This document shows, in pieces, positions 47,028 through 55,395 of a stretch of 64,000 bases of DNA. The notes below the pieces were generated by a model that saw nothing but the letters and a program-made list of their open reading frames with translations, ran no database searches and was not told the origin of the DNA. Positions within the stretch are counted from its first letter, which is position 1. Each line of letters starts with the position of its first letter. The translations under genes were made by a program, and so were the position numbers. This DNA comes from Myxococcota bacterium. GTDB taxonomy: Bacteria > Myxococcota_A > Bradymonadia > UBA7976 > UBA1532. The stretch covers positions 60,171 to 124,170 of the forward strand of contig CAUJDF010000026.1 in assembly GCA_963169045.1 (NCBI GenBank). The letters run 5' to 3'.

Positions 47028-48455
47028 TCAGGGGAACGGGAGGCGGCCGACCGAGACGAAGACGTCGCGGCCGTCGGGGCCGACGGCGGACCAGGCGACG
47101 GCGAAGCCGTCGGCGGCGGTCGTCAGCGCGGGCTGCGTCGCGTCGCTGTCGCCGCAGGTGACGCGGACCTCGGCCACGCGGCCGCCGTCCGGGTCCAGGC
47201 GCGCGGCGAACAGGCCGCGCAGGCCGGTGCGCTCCTCCTGCCAGACGACGGCGAGGCCGCCGGAGGCCCGGACCGCGATCGGCGTGGTCGGCCGCACGCT
47301 CTCCCGCGTGACCTGGACCTCGGCCCCCCCGATGCGGCGCACGAAGATCTCGCTGTCGCCCTCGCGGAACTCGTGCCAGGCGGCCACGAAACCGCCGGGG
47401 ATGGCGACGAGGCCGCCGCCGCCCGCGTAACCGCCCGCCGCCAGGGCCAACGGCTCGGCCGCCGGGACCCCCGACGGCCCCAGGGGGGCGTACAGCAGGT
47501 GCTGGGCGCGGTCGCGCGGCGCCAGCCAGACCAGGCCGAGGCCCGCCTCGCCGGCGGCGAGGCGCGGCTGGCGCGCGCCCGCGGGATCGAAGACCACCCC
47601 TGTGGGCGGGTCGAGCACGCCGCCATCGGTGGACAGGCGGGCCAGCGCGATGCGCTCCGTGCCGCCCGACGCCTCGTGCCAGGCGACGGCGACGTCGTCG
47701 GCGACCGTCTGGACGAGCGTCGGCGCGCCGACGTCGGCGCCCGCCGCCGAGAGTTGGACCGGCGGCCCCGCCGGCGCGCCGTCCGCCGCGAGGCGGAGCG
47801 CGATCACCGCGCGCTCGTCGCCACGGCGCTCCGTCCAGGCGGCCAGGAAGCCGTCGTCGACCGCGAGGAGCGCGGGCGGCCACGCGGGATCGACGGCGGT
47901 CTCCGTCAGCGTGCGCACGGGCGAGATCACCGTGCCGTCGAATGCGAGCCGCGCGAACCGCACGCCGGGCGCGTCGCCGGCGCGCGTCCAGAGCACGCCG
48001 ATCGCGTCCGCGGTCGCGGCGAGCACCGGAGCGCCGTCGTCGCCGGCGCCGCCGAGGCGGGCGACCGGCGCGTCGGCGCACGTGCCGACGACGGCCTCGG
48101 GCACCCGCGCGATCGGCCCCACGCCCGCGTCCGGCGGGCGCCCGCCCGCGTCGACCGTGGCTCCGTCGAGGTCCGGCGGACCGGCGTCGGCGGTCCCGGC
48201 GTCCGCCGGCGGCGCTGTCCCGAGGTCTGGGGCGGGCGGGGCGAAGTCCTCCCCTCCGGGTCCGCCGTCGTCCGGAATCGGTGTCGTCGCGGCGTCCGCG
48301 GGCGCGGTGGCGGCATCCGGTCCACCCTCCGCCTCGGTGGCATCCTCCTCCGAGGCGAAATCGCACGCCCCGAGGCAAACCGCCACGAGGAGCGAGGCGG
48401 CGCGCGCCGTCACCCTCCCGTGTGGCGCAAGGTGGCGAAACCATTTGGCTTCCAT
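47028..48455 (-). CDS. Beta-propeller-like lipoprotein of unknown function
   Basis: 475 residues from the ATG at 48455 with GGAGAGGGGAG upstream. MEAKWFRHLAPHGRVTARAASLLVAVCLGAC is a long lipoprotein signal, Asp following the Cys. An Ala/Asp/Pro linker goes to about residue 105. The rest has repeats of about 50-60 residues with the pattern VAWHEASGG..IALARL..DG, AAWTERRGDERAVIALRL, VVWQEERTGLRGLFAARLDPDGG, which suggests a beta propeller like those of secreted sialidase-like or WD-type proteins. Ligand unknown. It diverges from the NHL gene across 372 bp. Confidence 0.82.
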   Translation of the reverse strand: MEAKWFRHLAPHGRVTARAASLLVAVCLGACDFASEEDATEAEGGPDAATAPADAATTPIPDDGGPGGEDFAPPAPDLGTAPPADAGTADAGPPDLDGATVDAGGRPPDAGVGPIARVPEAVVGTCADAPVARLGGAGDDGAPVLAATADAIGVLWTRAGDAPGVRFARLAFDGTVISPVRTLTETAVDPAWPPALLAVDDGFLAAWTERRGDERAVIALRLAADGAPAGPPVQLSAAGADVGAPTLVQTVADDVAVAWHEASGGTERIALARLSTDGGVLDPPTGVVFDPAGARQPRLAAGEAGLGLVWLAPRDRAQHLLYAPLGPSGVPAAEPLALAAGGYAGGGGLVAIPGGFVAAWHEFREGDSEIFVRRIGGAEVQVTRESVRPTTPIAVRASGGLAVVWQEERTGLRGLFAARLDPDGGRVAEVRVTCGDSDATQPALTTAADGFAVAWSAVGPDGRDVFVSVGRLPFP

Positions 48456-48827
48456 GCTCCCCTCTCCGCGCTCGGGCCCGGCGCTCGAATGGGATGCCAT
48501 CGCAAGGTTCGCGCCCGCGCGTCGTCGGGCGACCGTCGGAGGCGGCATGAGGGGGAACCCGGAAGCGGATGGCCTCAGGCTTGCTATGTGATCTCCGTGG
48601 AAGGGTGCTGAACCGGTCGGGCCGATGCCCCGACCGGCCGGCCCCGGCGCGAGCCCTCGAACCGCAGGTTTGCGGGTTCGGGCCGCACGGTCGCGGACGT
48701 ACAGGAGGGTACGCTTGGCGGGGTTTCAGGGGCGGCGAACACACCTCGACGGACGAGGCCACGCGGTCTCTTCGCGCCGGTCTGCCGTGTGGCTTCCACA
48801 CGGGACGCGACAGAGGAGGACACTGCG
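48456..48827. promoter_or_regulatory. Divergent region ahead of the NHL gene, with structured leader
   Basis: 372 bp between two divergent lipoprotein genes. Besides the hairpins listed separately at 48613-48713, I see a weak reading frame in the plus direction overlapping the start of the NHL gene, but its composition is poor. No clear promoter hexamers could be assigned. The region includes a second copy of the 13-bp string CCCCGACCGGCCG (48628-48640), repeated at 49997-50009. Confidence 0.4.
48613..48713 (+). promoter_or_regulatory. Three consecutive hairpins, candidate leader RNA
   Basis: Hairpin 1: CCGGTCGGG (48613-48621) with CCCGACCGG (48629-48637), 9 bp, 7-nt loop. Hairpin 2: CGAACCGCA (48658-48666) with TGCGGGTTCG (48671-48680), one bulged G, loop GGTT. 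Hairpin 3: CGTAC (48698-48702) with GTACG (48709-48713), loop AGGAGG, a perfect ribosome-binding sequence exposed in the loop. They lie 115-215 bp before the start of the NHL gene at 48828. I know no riboswitch class that matches. Confidence 0.4.
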
Positions 48828-49961
48828 ATGCGCCAGCCATACCGAGCGCTCTCGCCGGCGATCGGTGCGATGGCCCTGATGCTCGCCTGCGCTCCCGAGG
48901 AGGAGGTGCGAAGCATCGACGACGTCCAGGAGGACGAGGGGACGTTGTTCTGTGAGGACCTCGAGAAGCCGGCCGATGATATGTACCCGCTCGAGGGCGG
49001 CGTCGCGACCCTCGCCGGCACCGACCGCTCGGGGTTCAAGGACGGATGCCGCGGCGGCGCCCGGTTCTTCAACCCGGTCAACGTGGCGCTCGGACCCGGC
49101 AGCGAGGATCTGTTCGTCGCCGACTTCGATAATGGCATGCTCCGACGCATCACACCGGACGGCGACGTGCACACGGTGATCAATGATCGCGGCTTCACCG
49201 CGCCGTTCGGGATGGCCTTCACGCCTTCAGGCGACTTGTACGTGCAGACCGACGGCCGCGACGACGGTGTACGCACCTATACGACCGGCACCTTGTGGAA
49301 GGTCGACGTCGGGTCGGGCAAGGCGAAGGTCCTCGTCCGCGACCTCGGCCGCCCGCGGGGCCTCGCGGCCCTCGGGAACGACTTCCTCGTGCTGTCGGAC
49401 TGGACGAGACACACGATCTCGTTGATGGACCTGCGGACACTGAAGGTCCGTCTCCTTGCGGGCAAGGCCGGCGAGCCCGGCTTCGTGGACGGCGACGGGG
49501 AAGCCGCCCGCTTCAATCATCCCTATCACGTCGTCGCGCTCGGGGACGGGTCCCTGCTCGTGGCGGATCACGGCAACCATGCCATCCGCCGCGTCGATCG
49601 CGACGGCCGCGTGACCACGTGGGCGGGCACCGGGCGCCGCGGCAAGGAGGACGGTCCGCGGGAGCGCGCGACGTTCGACCACCCGCAGGGGCTCGCCCTC
49701 GGCCACGACGGCACGCTGTTCGTGACCGACTTCGGCGGCTTCCGCATCCGCGCCATCGATCGCGGCGGTCGCGTGTTCACCATCGCCGGCGACGGCCAGC
49801 CCGGCTTCCGCGACGGCGACCCGCGGGGGTCGCGCTTCAACGGCCTCGAAGGCATCGTGGTCTCGAAGGACGGCACGTTCCTGTACGTCGCTGACGGGGA
49901 CCGCGGAAAGCGCAGCCAGCGGGGGCCCCACCGCGTCCGCCGCGTCGACCTCGCATTCTGA
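48828..49961 (+). CDS. NHL-repeat lipoprotein
   Basis: 377 residues from the ATG at 48828, preceded by AGAGGAGGA; an in-frame ATG at 48789 is less likely. A lipoprotein signal ends in LMLAC near residue 21. The mature chain has repeats of about 50 residues with the form GNHAIRRVDRDGRVTTWAGTG, FNHPYHVVALGDGSLLVADHG and FDHPQGLALGHDGTLFVTDFG, the NHL beta-propeller signature. NHL domains bind proteins or other polymers. Codons such as GAT, AAT and TAT are noticeably more common than in the neighbours, hinting at different origin. Confidence 0.88.
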   Translation: MRQPYRALSPAIGAMALMLACAPEEEVRSIDDVQEDEGTLFCEDLEKPADDMYPLEGGVATLAGTDRSGFKDGCRGGARFFNPVNVALGPGSEDLFVADFDNGMLRRITPDGDVHTVINDRGFTAPFGMAFTPSGDLYVQTDGRDDGVRTYTTGTLWKVDVGSGKAKVLVRDLGRPRGLAALGNDFLVLSDWTRHTISLMDLRTLKVRLLAGKAGEPGFVDGDGEAARFNHPYHVVALGDGSLLVADHGNHAIRRVDRDGRVTTWAGTGRRGKEDGPRERATFDHPQGLALGHDGTLFVTDFGGFRIRAIDRGGRVFTIAGDGQPGFRDGDPRGSRFNGLEGIVVSKDGTFLYVADGDRGKRSQRGPHRVRRVDLAF

Positions 49962-50199
49962 CTCGAGTTTCGCCACCTTCGGCTGCCTGCGACCGGCCCC
50001 GACCGGCCGCCGCAGCTTGCTCCCACAGGCGAAGCCCCCGTCTCGCGGTGGCGAGTCTGCCCGAAGGGGTCGGTCGCTGCGCGCGGCGCATTTCGGTCTC
50101 GACGTGCATCAAGCACGCCTTCGACTGATATCCGCCTTGCTCCTTGCTGCGACTCGGTCACTCGTCGACGCCGAAATGGCGAAACTCGGGTCTGATCCC
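49957..50199. mobile_element. Possible degenerate REP/MITE-like element bounded by inverted repeats
   Basis: The left end (49957-49983) reads TCTGACTCGAGTTTCGCCA then CCTTCGGC, and the reverse complement of the right end (50170-50195) reads TCAGACCCGAGTTTCGCCA then TTTCGGC, with two or three mismatches. The element of about 240 bp covers the NHL stop codon and the whole intergenic region to 50199, with the palindrome-like GGGTCTGATCCC at its right end. It is less GC-rich than its surroundings and contains GCTTGCTCCCACAGG, which I recall from REP sequences in other proteobacteria. No coding capacity. The classification is inference. Confidence 0.4.
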
Positions 50200-50218
50200 G
50201 CGCGCGGGGGCGCCTTGC

Positions 50219-51355
50219 CTACAACGCGAAGGGCAGGTTGATCGACATGGCGTCGCCCGAAAAGCGCGGGAAGACGAATCCGCGGGCGACGCTCTCGACG
50301 CAGCGGCCCGCCGGCGAGCGGGCGAGCGGGCCCGAGGCCTTCGCCGAAGCGACGCGGCCGCTCCGTGCGATCGCCAGGCGCACCGCCACGACGCCGGAGG
50401 CGCCGGGCTGACGCGAGCGGCAGCGCTCCACGTCGGCGGAGCGCTGCTTGACGACCCGCAGGATGTCGGTGCGGTCGAGCTTCTTCGGGAGGGCGGCGCC
50501 TTCGTCGCGGGCGACCGCGCGAGCCGGCCGGTTCGCCGAGGCGGCGCCGGCGGAGCGGGCCGGCGCGCGGTTCAGGGCGCCGAGCAGGTCGTCCACCTCG
50601 CGCTGTGCCTTCTTGCGGGGGGCGGCGGCCAGCGCCGAAGGTTTGCGCGCGGCGGTCGCGCGCGAGGCGCGCCGGCGCGCGGCGGGCGGATGAGCCGACC
50701 GCGCCGTCGCGTCGCCCGCCGCCGCCGTCGCGCTCGGCAGCGCCGTCTCGCCCGGCACCGCCGTCGCGCCCGGCACCGCCGTCGCGCCCGTCGCCGCCGC
50801 ACCCGGCAGCGCCGCGACGGCAGAGGCCGCGACCGTCGCCGTCGTGCCCGGCGTCTCGCCCGGTAGTGCCGTCTCGCCCGGCACCGCCGTCGCGCCCGGC
50901 ACCGCCGTCGCGCCCGGCACCGCCGTCGCGCCCGCCGCCGCCGCACCCGGCAGTGCCGCGACGGCAGAGTCCGCGACCGTCGACGTCGCGCCCGGCAGCG
51001 CCGCGACGCTCTCCGCCGCGCCCGGCAGCGCCGCGACGGCGGACGCGGCGACCGGCGCCCCCGCGCCGTCCCGCGGGGCCACGACCGCATACGTGAGCGC
51101 TGCCGACGCGCCCGCCAGCGCGAGCGCCGCCGCCGCCCAGGCGACCCGACGGCGCCGCGGCCGCGCCAGGGTCACGATCGTCGTCCCGCGCGGCGCAGCG
51201 GCCTTGCCGCCGCCCAGGCCGAGCGCGTTCAGGTCGATCAACCCAGACGACTCCGTGGGCGACGCCTCGCGCGGCGTCACCGCCGGCGTCAGCGAGTCGA
51301 GGGTGATCAGCGCCGAGTGTTCCGTCCCCGCGCCGTTCTCCGCATCGCGCGACAT
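50219..51355 (-). CDS. AgmX/PglI C-terminal domain protein without zinc module
   Basis: 378 residues from the ATG at 51355, with GGGAGGAGGGGA upstream. N-terminus ITLDSLTPAVTP and SSGLIDLNALGLG is shared with the paralogue at 51548-52891. One transmembrane helix VAWAAAALALAGASAALTYAVV (about 70-90). Then long ATAVPG/ETALPG repeats and Ala-rich linker, and at 300-378 an AgmX/PglI C-terminal domain with ILRVVKQRSADVERCRS, VVAVRLAIARSGRVASAKASGPLA, CVESVARGFVFPRFSGD and NLPFAL. Such domains occur in gliding-related and TonB-like proteins of Myxococcota. The protein probably spans the inner membrane with its C-terminus in the periplasm. Confidence 0.85.
   Translation of the reverse strand: MSRDAENGAGTEHSALITLDSLTPAVTPREASPTESSGLIDLNALGLGGGKAAAPRGTTIVTLARPRRRRVAWAAAALALAGASAALTYAVVAPRDGAGAPVAASAVAALPGAAESVAALPGATSTVADSAVAALPGAAAAGATAVPGATAVPGATAVPGETALPGETPGTTATVAASAVAALPGAAATGATAVPGATAVPGETALPSATAAAGDATARSAHPPAARRRASRATAARKPSALAAAPRKKAQREVDDLLGALNRAPARSAGAASANRPARAVARDEGAALPKKLDRTDILRVVKQRSADVERCRSRQPGASGVVAVRLAIARSGRVASAKASGPLARSPAGRCVESVARGFVFPRFSGDAMSINLPFAL
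50734..50986. repeat. Imperfect 110-128 bp duplication with internal 18-bp repeats
   Basis: The segment from 50734 to 50843 is repeated from 50860 to 50986 with few changes and one extra 18-bp unit (CCCGGCACCGCCGTCGCG type). The 18-bp units code for GATAVP hexapeptides in the linker of the AgmX/PglI protein. All lengths are multiples of three, so the frame is kept. Copy number could vary between strains. Confidence 0.7.
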
Positions 51356-51547
51356 CGTCCCCTCCTCCCTCGGCCGCCGGCCGAGCTGCATCCCGTCGTC
51401 TTCCGCCCCCCGCCGACGGCGCGCCGCCCGCGCCGATCCGTCCGCCCGCCGCGCGCGGCAACGCGCGAAAATACAGAATCTTCGGAAGCTTCAGATGGGC
51501 GCAAGGAGAAGTTGGGAAGTCCGCGGCCCGCGCGGCGACGGGCAGGG

Positions 51548-52891
51548 CTACAGGGCGAACGGCAGGTTGATCGACATCGGGTCGCCCGAGAACTGGGGGA
51601 AGCGCATCCCGCGCGCGACCCCCTCGACGCAGGCGCCCACCGGGGAGCCGGCGAGCGGTCCGGAGGCGGCGGCGGACGTCACCCGGCCGTCGCCGCCGAT
51701 GGACAGACGCACGGTGACCGTGCCCCGGACGCCCGACTGCCGCTCCTTGCAGGCCTGCACGGCGCCGGCATTCGCCTTTACGACCCGCAGGATGTCCGCG
51801 CGGTCGAGCTGCGCGCGGAGCATCGGGTCCGGCGCGGCGGCCGGCGCGGGGCGGGTCCCGGCCGCGGGCCGGGCCCCCTTGCCGTCGAGGGCGCCGAGCA
51901 GCTCGTCCACCTCGTTCGAGGCGGCGGCGCGCGGCGTCGCCGCGACGGCCACCGCCGGCGGCTCCGGCGCCTCGGCGGCCTGCGGTGGCTCCGCGGCCTT
52001 CGGCGCCGCAGAGGCCTTCGGGGCCGCCGCGGCGGGACCGACACGCGCCGCCGGACGGACCGCGGGACGCGCCACGGCGACCGCGGATCCCGCCGTGACC
52101 GGCGCCTCGCCCACCGCGCCGCCAGCCGCCGCCGCGACGCTCGCCGGCGCCGCCTCGCTGCCCACCGCCGCGCCGGCCGCCGCCACGCCGCCCGCCGGTG
52201 CCGCCTCGCCCGCCGCCATGCCGCCCGCCGGCGCTGCCTCGCTGCCCACCGCCGCGCCGGCCGCCGCTCCCGTCCGCTCGGCGGCGGCCACGGCCGGGGC
52301 CGGCGCCGGCCCGCCGGTGGTCGCGACCGGCGCCTCCACCTCGCCTCGCCGCCCCAGCAGCGCGTACGTCGCCGCCGCCGAGACGCCCACCAGCGCCACC
52401 GCCGCCGCCGCCGCCCAGGCCAGCGGCCGCCGAGACCGACGTGCCGGCAGCGCCACCGCCGCCCGCGGCGCCATCGCCTCGGGCGCCGCCGCGCCGCTCG
52501 GCGCCACGGGGCCGTCGAGCCCGAGCGCGGCGAGATCGATCAGCCCGGACGCCTCCGCCGGGCGCTCCGCCCGCGGCGTCATCGTCGGCGTCAGCGTGTC
52601 GAGGCTGATCAGCACCGAGTGGTCCGTCCGTCCATTGCCGCTGCGCGTCATCGACTGCTCCTCTCCGTCGCCCATCGCTCGCCGCGCCCGGCGCGCCTCC
52701 TCCGGCGTCGCCAGCCCGCCCGCGAACAGCGCCACCTCGTCCTCGTCCGCCACGGGCCCTCCGCCGAGCCCCGCGCGCCGCAAGGCGTCTGCCGCCAGGG
52801 CGCGGGCGCACGCCCCGCAGACCGCGAGGTGCGCCTCGTCGTCCGGCGAGCGCACGCCCGCGGCTCGCAAGCTCTCCGTCCGCTCACACAC
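51548..52891 (-). CDS. Anti-sigma zinc module fused to AgmX/PglI C-terminal domain
   Basis: 447 residues from a GTG at 52891, overlapping the sigma-like gene stop by 8 bp. Residues about 19-27 hold HLAVCGACARAL, the HxxxCxxC of zinc anti-sigma domains. After a helical part, an in-frame ATG at 52651 follows a good GGAGAGGAG site, so a shorter 367-residue form could be made. That form is homologous to the neighbouring paralogue throughout: ISLDTLTPTMTP, SGLIDLAALGLD, one membrane helix (LAWAAAAAVALVGVSAAATYAL), Ala-rich linker and the AgmX/PglI domain with ILRVVKANAGAVQACKE and GMRFPQFSGD. It may link periplasmic events to the sigma factor. Confidence 0.85.
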   Translation of the reverse strand: MCERTESLRAAGVRSPDDEAHLAVCGACARALAADALRRAGLGGGPVADEDEVALFAGGLATPEEARRARRAMGDGEEQSMTRSGNGRTDHSVLISLDTLTPTMTPRAERPAEASGLIDLAALGLDGPVAPSGAAAPEAMAPRAAVALPARRSRRPLAWAAAAAVALVGVSAAATYALLGRRGEVEAPVATTGGPAPAPAVAAAERTGAAAGAAVGSEAAPAGGMAAGEAAPAGGVAAAGAAVGSEAAPASVAAAAGGAVGEAPVTAGSAVAVARPAVRPAARVGPAAAAPKASAAPKAAEPPQAAEAPEPPAVAVAATPRAAASNEVDELLGALDGKGARPAAGTRPAPAAAPDPMLRAQLDRADILRVVKANAGAVQACKERQSGVRGTVTVRLSIGGDGRVTSAAASGPLAGSPVGACVEGVARGMRFPQFSGDPMSINLPFAL

Positions 52892-53534
52892 GCGCCTGCT
52901 CCATCGCCGCGTCGGCGCCCTCGACCCAGCGCCGGACGCGCTCCAGCCGGCGATACACCGCCTGCCGCGACAGCCCGGTCGCCTCCGCCGCCTCGCTGAC
53001 GGTGTCGCCCGACAGCAGCCGCACGAGCACCGCCGCCAGGGGCGCGTCGTCGCCGAACTGCTCGGCGACCCGCGCCACGACGACCGCCGCCAGATATCCC
53101 ACCTGCACCGAACGCTCGGGCGCGCCGTCGGCGATCCGCGCGCGCGCCGCCGCGCGCCGCCGCAGCGCGTCGCGCGTCCGCCAACCCACCTTGGCGCACA
53201 GCATCGACGCCAGGTTCAGCCGCTCCGGCCGCGCGCCCTCGTCGACGCGCGCGGCCACGACCCGCAGGAAGCCGGCGAGCCCCATCGCGTCGCCGAGCAC
53301 GTCCGCCGCCGCGTCCCAGAGCGCCTCGCGCCGCTCCCGGTCGCCGCCGGCGTCGTCGTCATCGAGCCCCAGCGCCGCCAGCAGCCACGCCGAGACCTCG
53401 GCCTGCGCCGCGCGCCGGGTCGCCGCGCCCTCGAGCGCGTCGGCCAGCGCGCGCACGGCCCGGACGTAGGCGTCTGCCACCGCGTCCACCGGCCCCGCAC
53501 GTTCGAGCATCAGCACCTGCGCCAGCGGCCCCAC
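52884..53534 (-). CDS. Divergent ECF-like sigma factor
   Basis: 216 residues from a GTG at 53534 with GGAGG 5 bp ahead (GTG or ATG codons downstream are possible). The C-terminus LLSGDTVSEAAEATGLSRQAVYRRLERVRRWVEG is a helix-turn-helix like sigma region 4, and the middle ERLNLASMLCAKVGWRTRDALRRRAAARARI is like region 2 with an R-rich tail. The pair is poorly conserved, so an alternative is a plain HTH regulator. The overlap with a gene starting with an HxxxCxxC motif supports a sigma/anti-sigma pair. Confidence 0.7.
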   Translation of the reverse strand: MGPLAQVLMLERAGPVDAVADAYVRAVRALADALEGAATRRAAQAEVSAWLLAALGLDDDDAGGDRERREALWDAAADVLGDAMGLAGFLRVVAARVDEGARPERLNLASMLCAKVGWRTRDALRRRAAARARIADGAPERSVQVGYLAAVVVARVAEQFGDDAPLAAVLVRLLSGDTVSEAAEATGLSRQAVYRRLERVRRWVEGADAAMEQARV

Positions 53535-53853
53535 GCGTCCTCCGCCTGCTTCGCCCGGACTACGCGCCCCGCCCGCGTCCGTGTCCGCTCATCGGCGTTT
53601 TTTTCTCCGCCCGCCCGCCCGCCGGCACCGAAACGCTGGCCCACCGAGGCGAGGCACGACGCGGCCCCCCGTCCCGGACATCGGTCGACCCTGCCCGGAG
53701 ACGGGCCCCGCCGCCCCGGACCCCGGTCGACCCTTCCACGACATGCGGTCGACAGGGCGCCGGCACGCCGTCCACCGCGGGCGGCGGGGCGCTGTCGCGC
53801 GCAGCGGGCCGCTGCGCCGCGCCCGCCAAGGCGTGGGGCGCGGCCACGGGCCG
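53535..53853. other. Promoter region of the sigma-like gene
   Basis: 319 bp between the regulator stop (minus) and the sigma-like start (minus), so it holds the promoter of the latter. Three GGTCGAC-type palindromes are listed separately. T7 run at 53598-53604 is an A7 run in the sense of the gene, 64-70 bp upstream of its start, where it could help promoter strength. A short hairpin GCCCG-GAGA-CGGGC lies near 53693-53706. No gene is visible. Confidence 0.5.
53682..53754. promoter_or_regulatory. Cluster of three GGTCGAC(C) palindromes
   Basis: CGGTCGACCCT at 53682-53692 is exactly repeated at 53724-53734, and CGGTCGACA occurs at 53746-53754. The core GGTCGACC is self-complementary. Spacings of 42 and 22 bp equal four and two helical turns roughly, so the sites are on the same face. 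They lie 150-220 bp upstream of the sigma-like gene, where an enhancer-binding regulator could act. Confidence 0.4.
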
Positions 53854-55281
<1,428 letters not shown>

Positions 55282-55395
55282 GGCGCGACTTTCCCACGGA
55301 GGGTCTCCGGCGGCAAGCGGCGGCGGCTACGGGGTTCCCCGACGGGCCGGCGTCGGTTACGGTGTGCGGACCCCCGAATCGGCGGAGACGGACGG

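Noticed and set aside
48655..48685. tRNA T-arm (GGTTCGA in reverse strand)
   Set aside because: The T-loop-like string has no acceptor, D or anticodon arm around it; no cloverleaf could be built.
48625..48879. 84-codon reading frame overlapping the start of the NHL gene
   Set aside because: No start context except the AGGAGG loop, Arg/Ser-rich product, no recognisable sequence; mentioned only as a possible leader.
49957..50195. TCTGA target-site duplication around the inverted-repeat element
   Set aside because: The TCTGA copies also fit as the outer part of the inverted repeats (TCTGA against TCAGA), so a duplication is not needed.
53598..53604. Intrinsic terminator at the T7 run
   Set aside because: No stem-loop precedes the T run on the plus strand, and the genes on both sides are on the minus strand.
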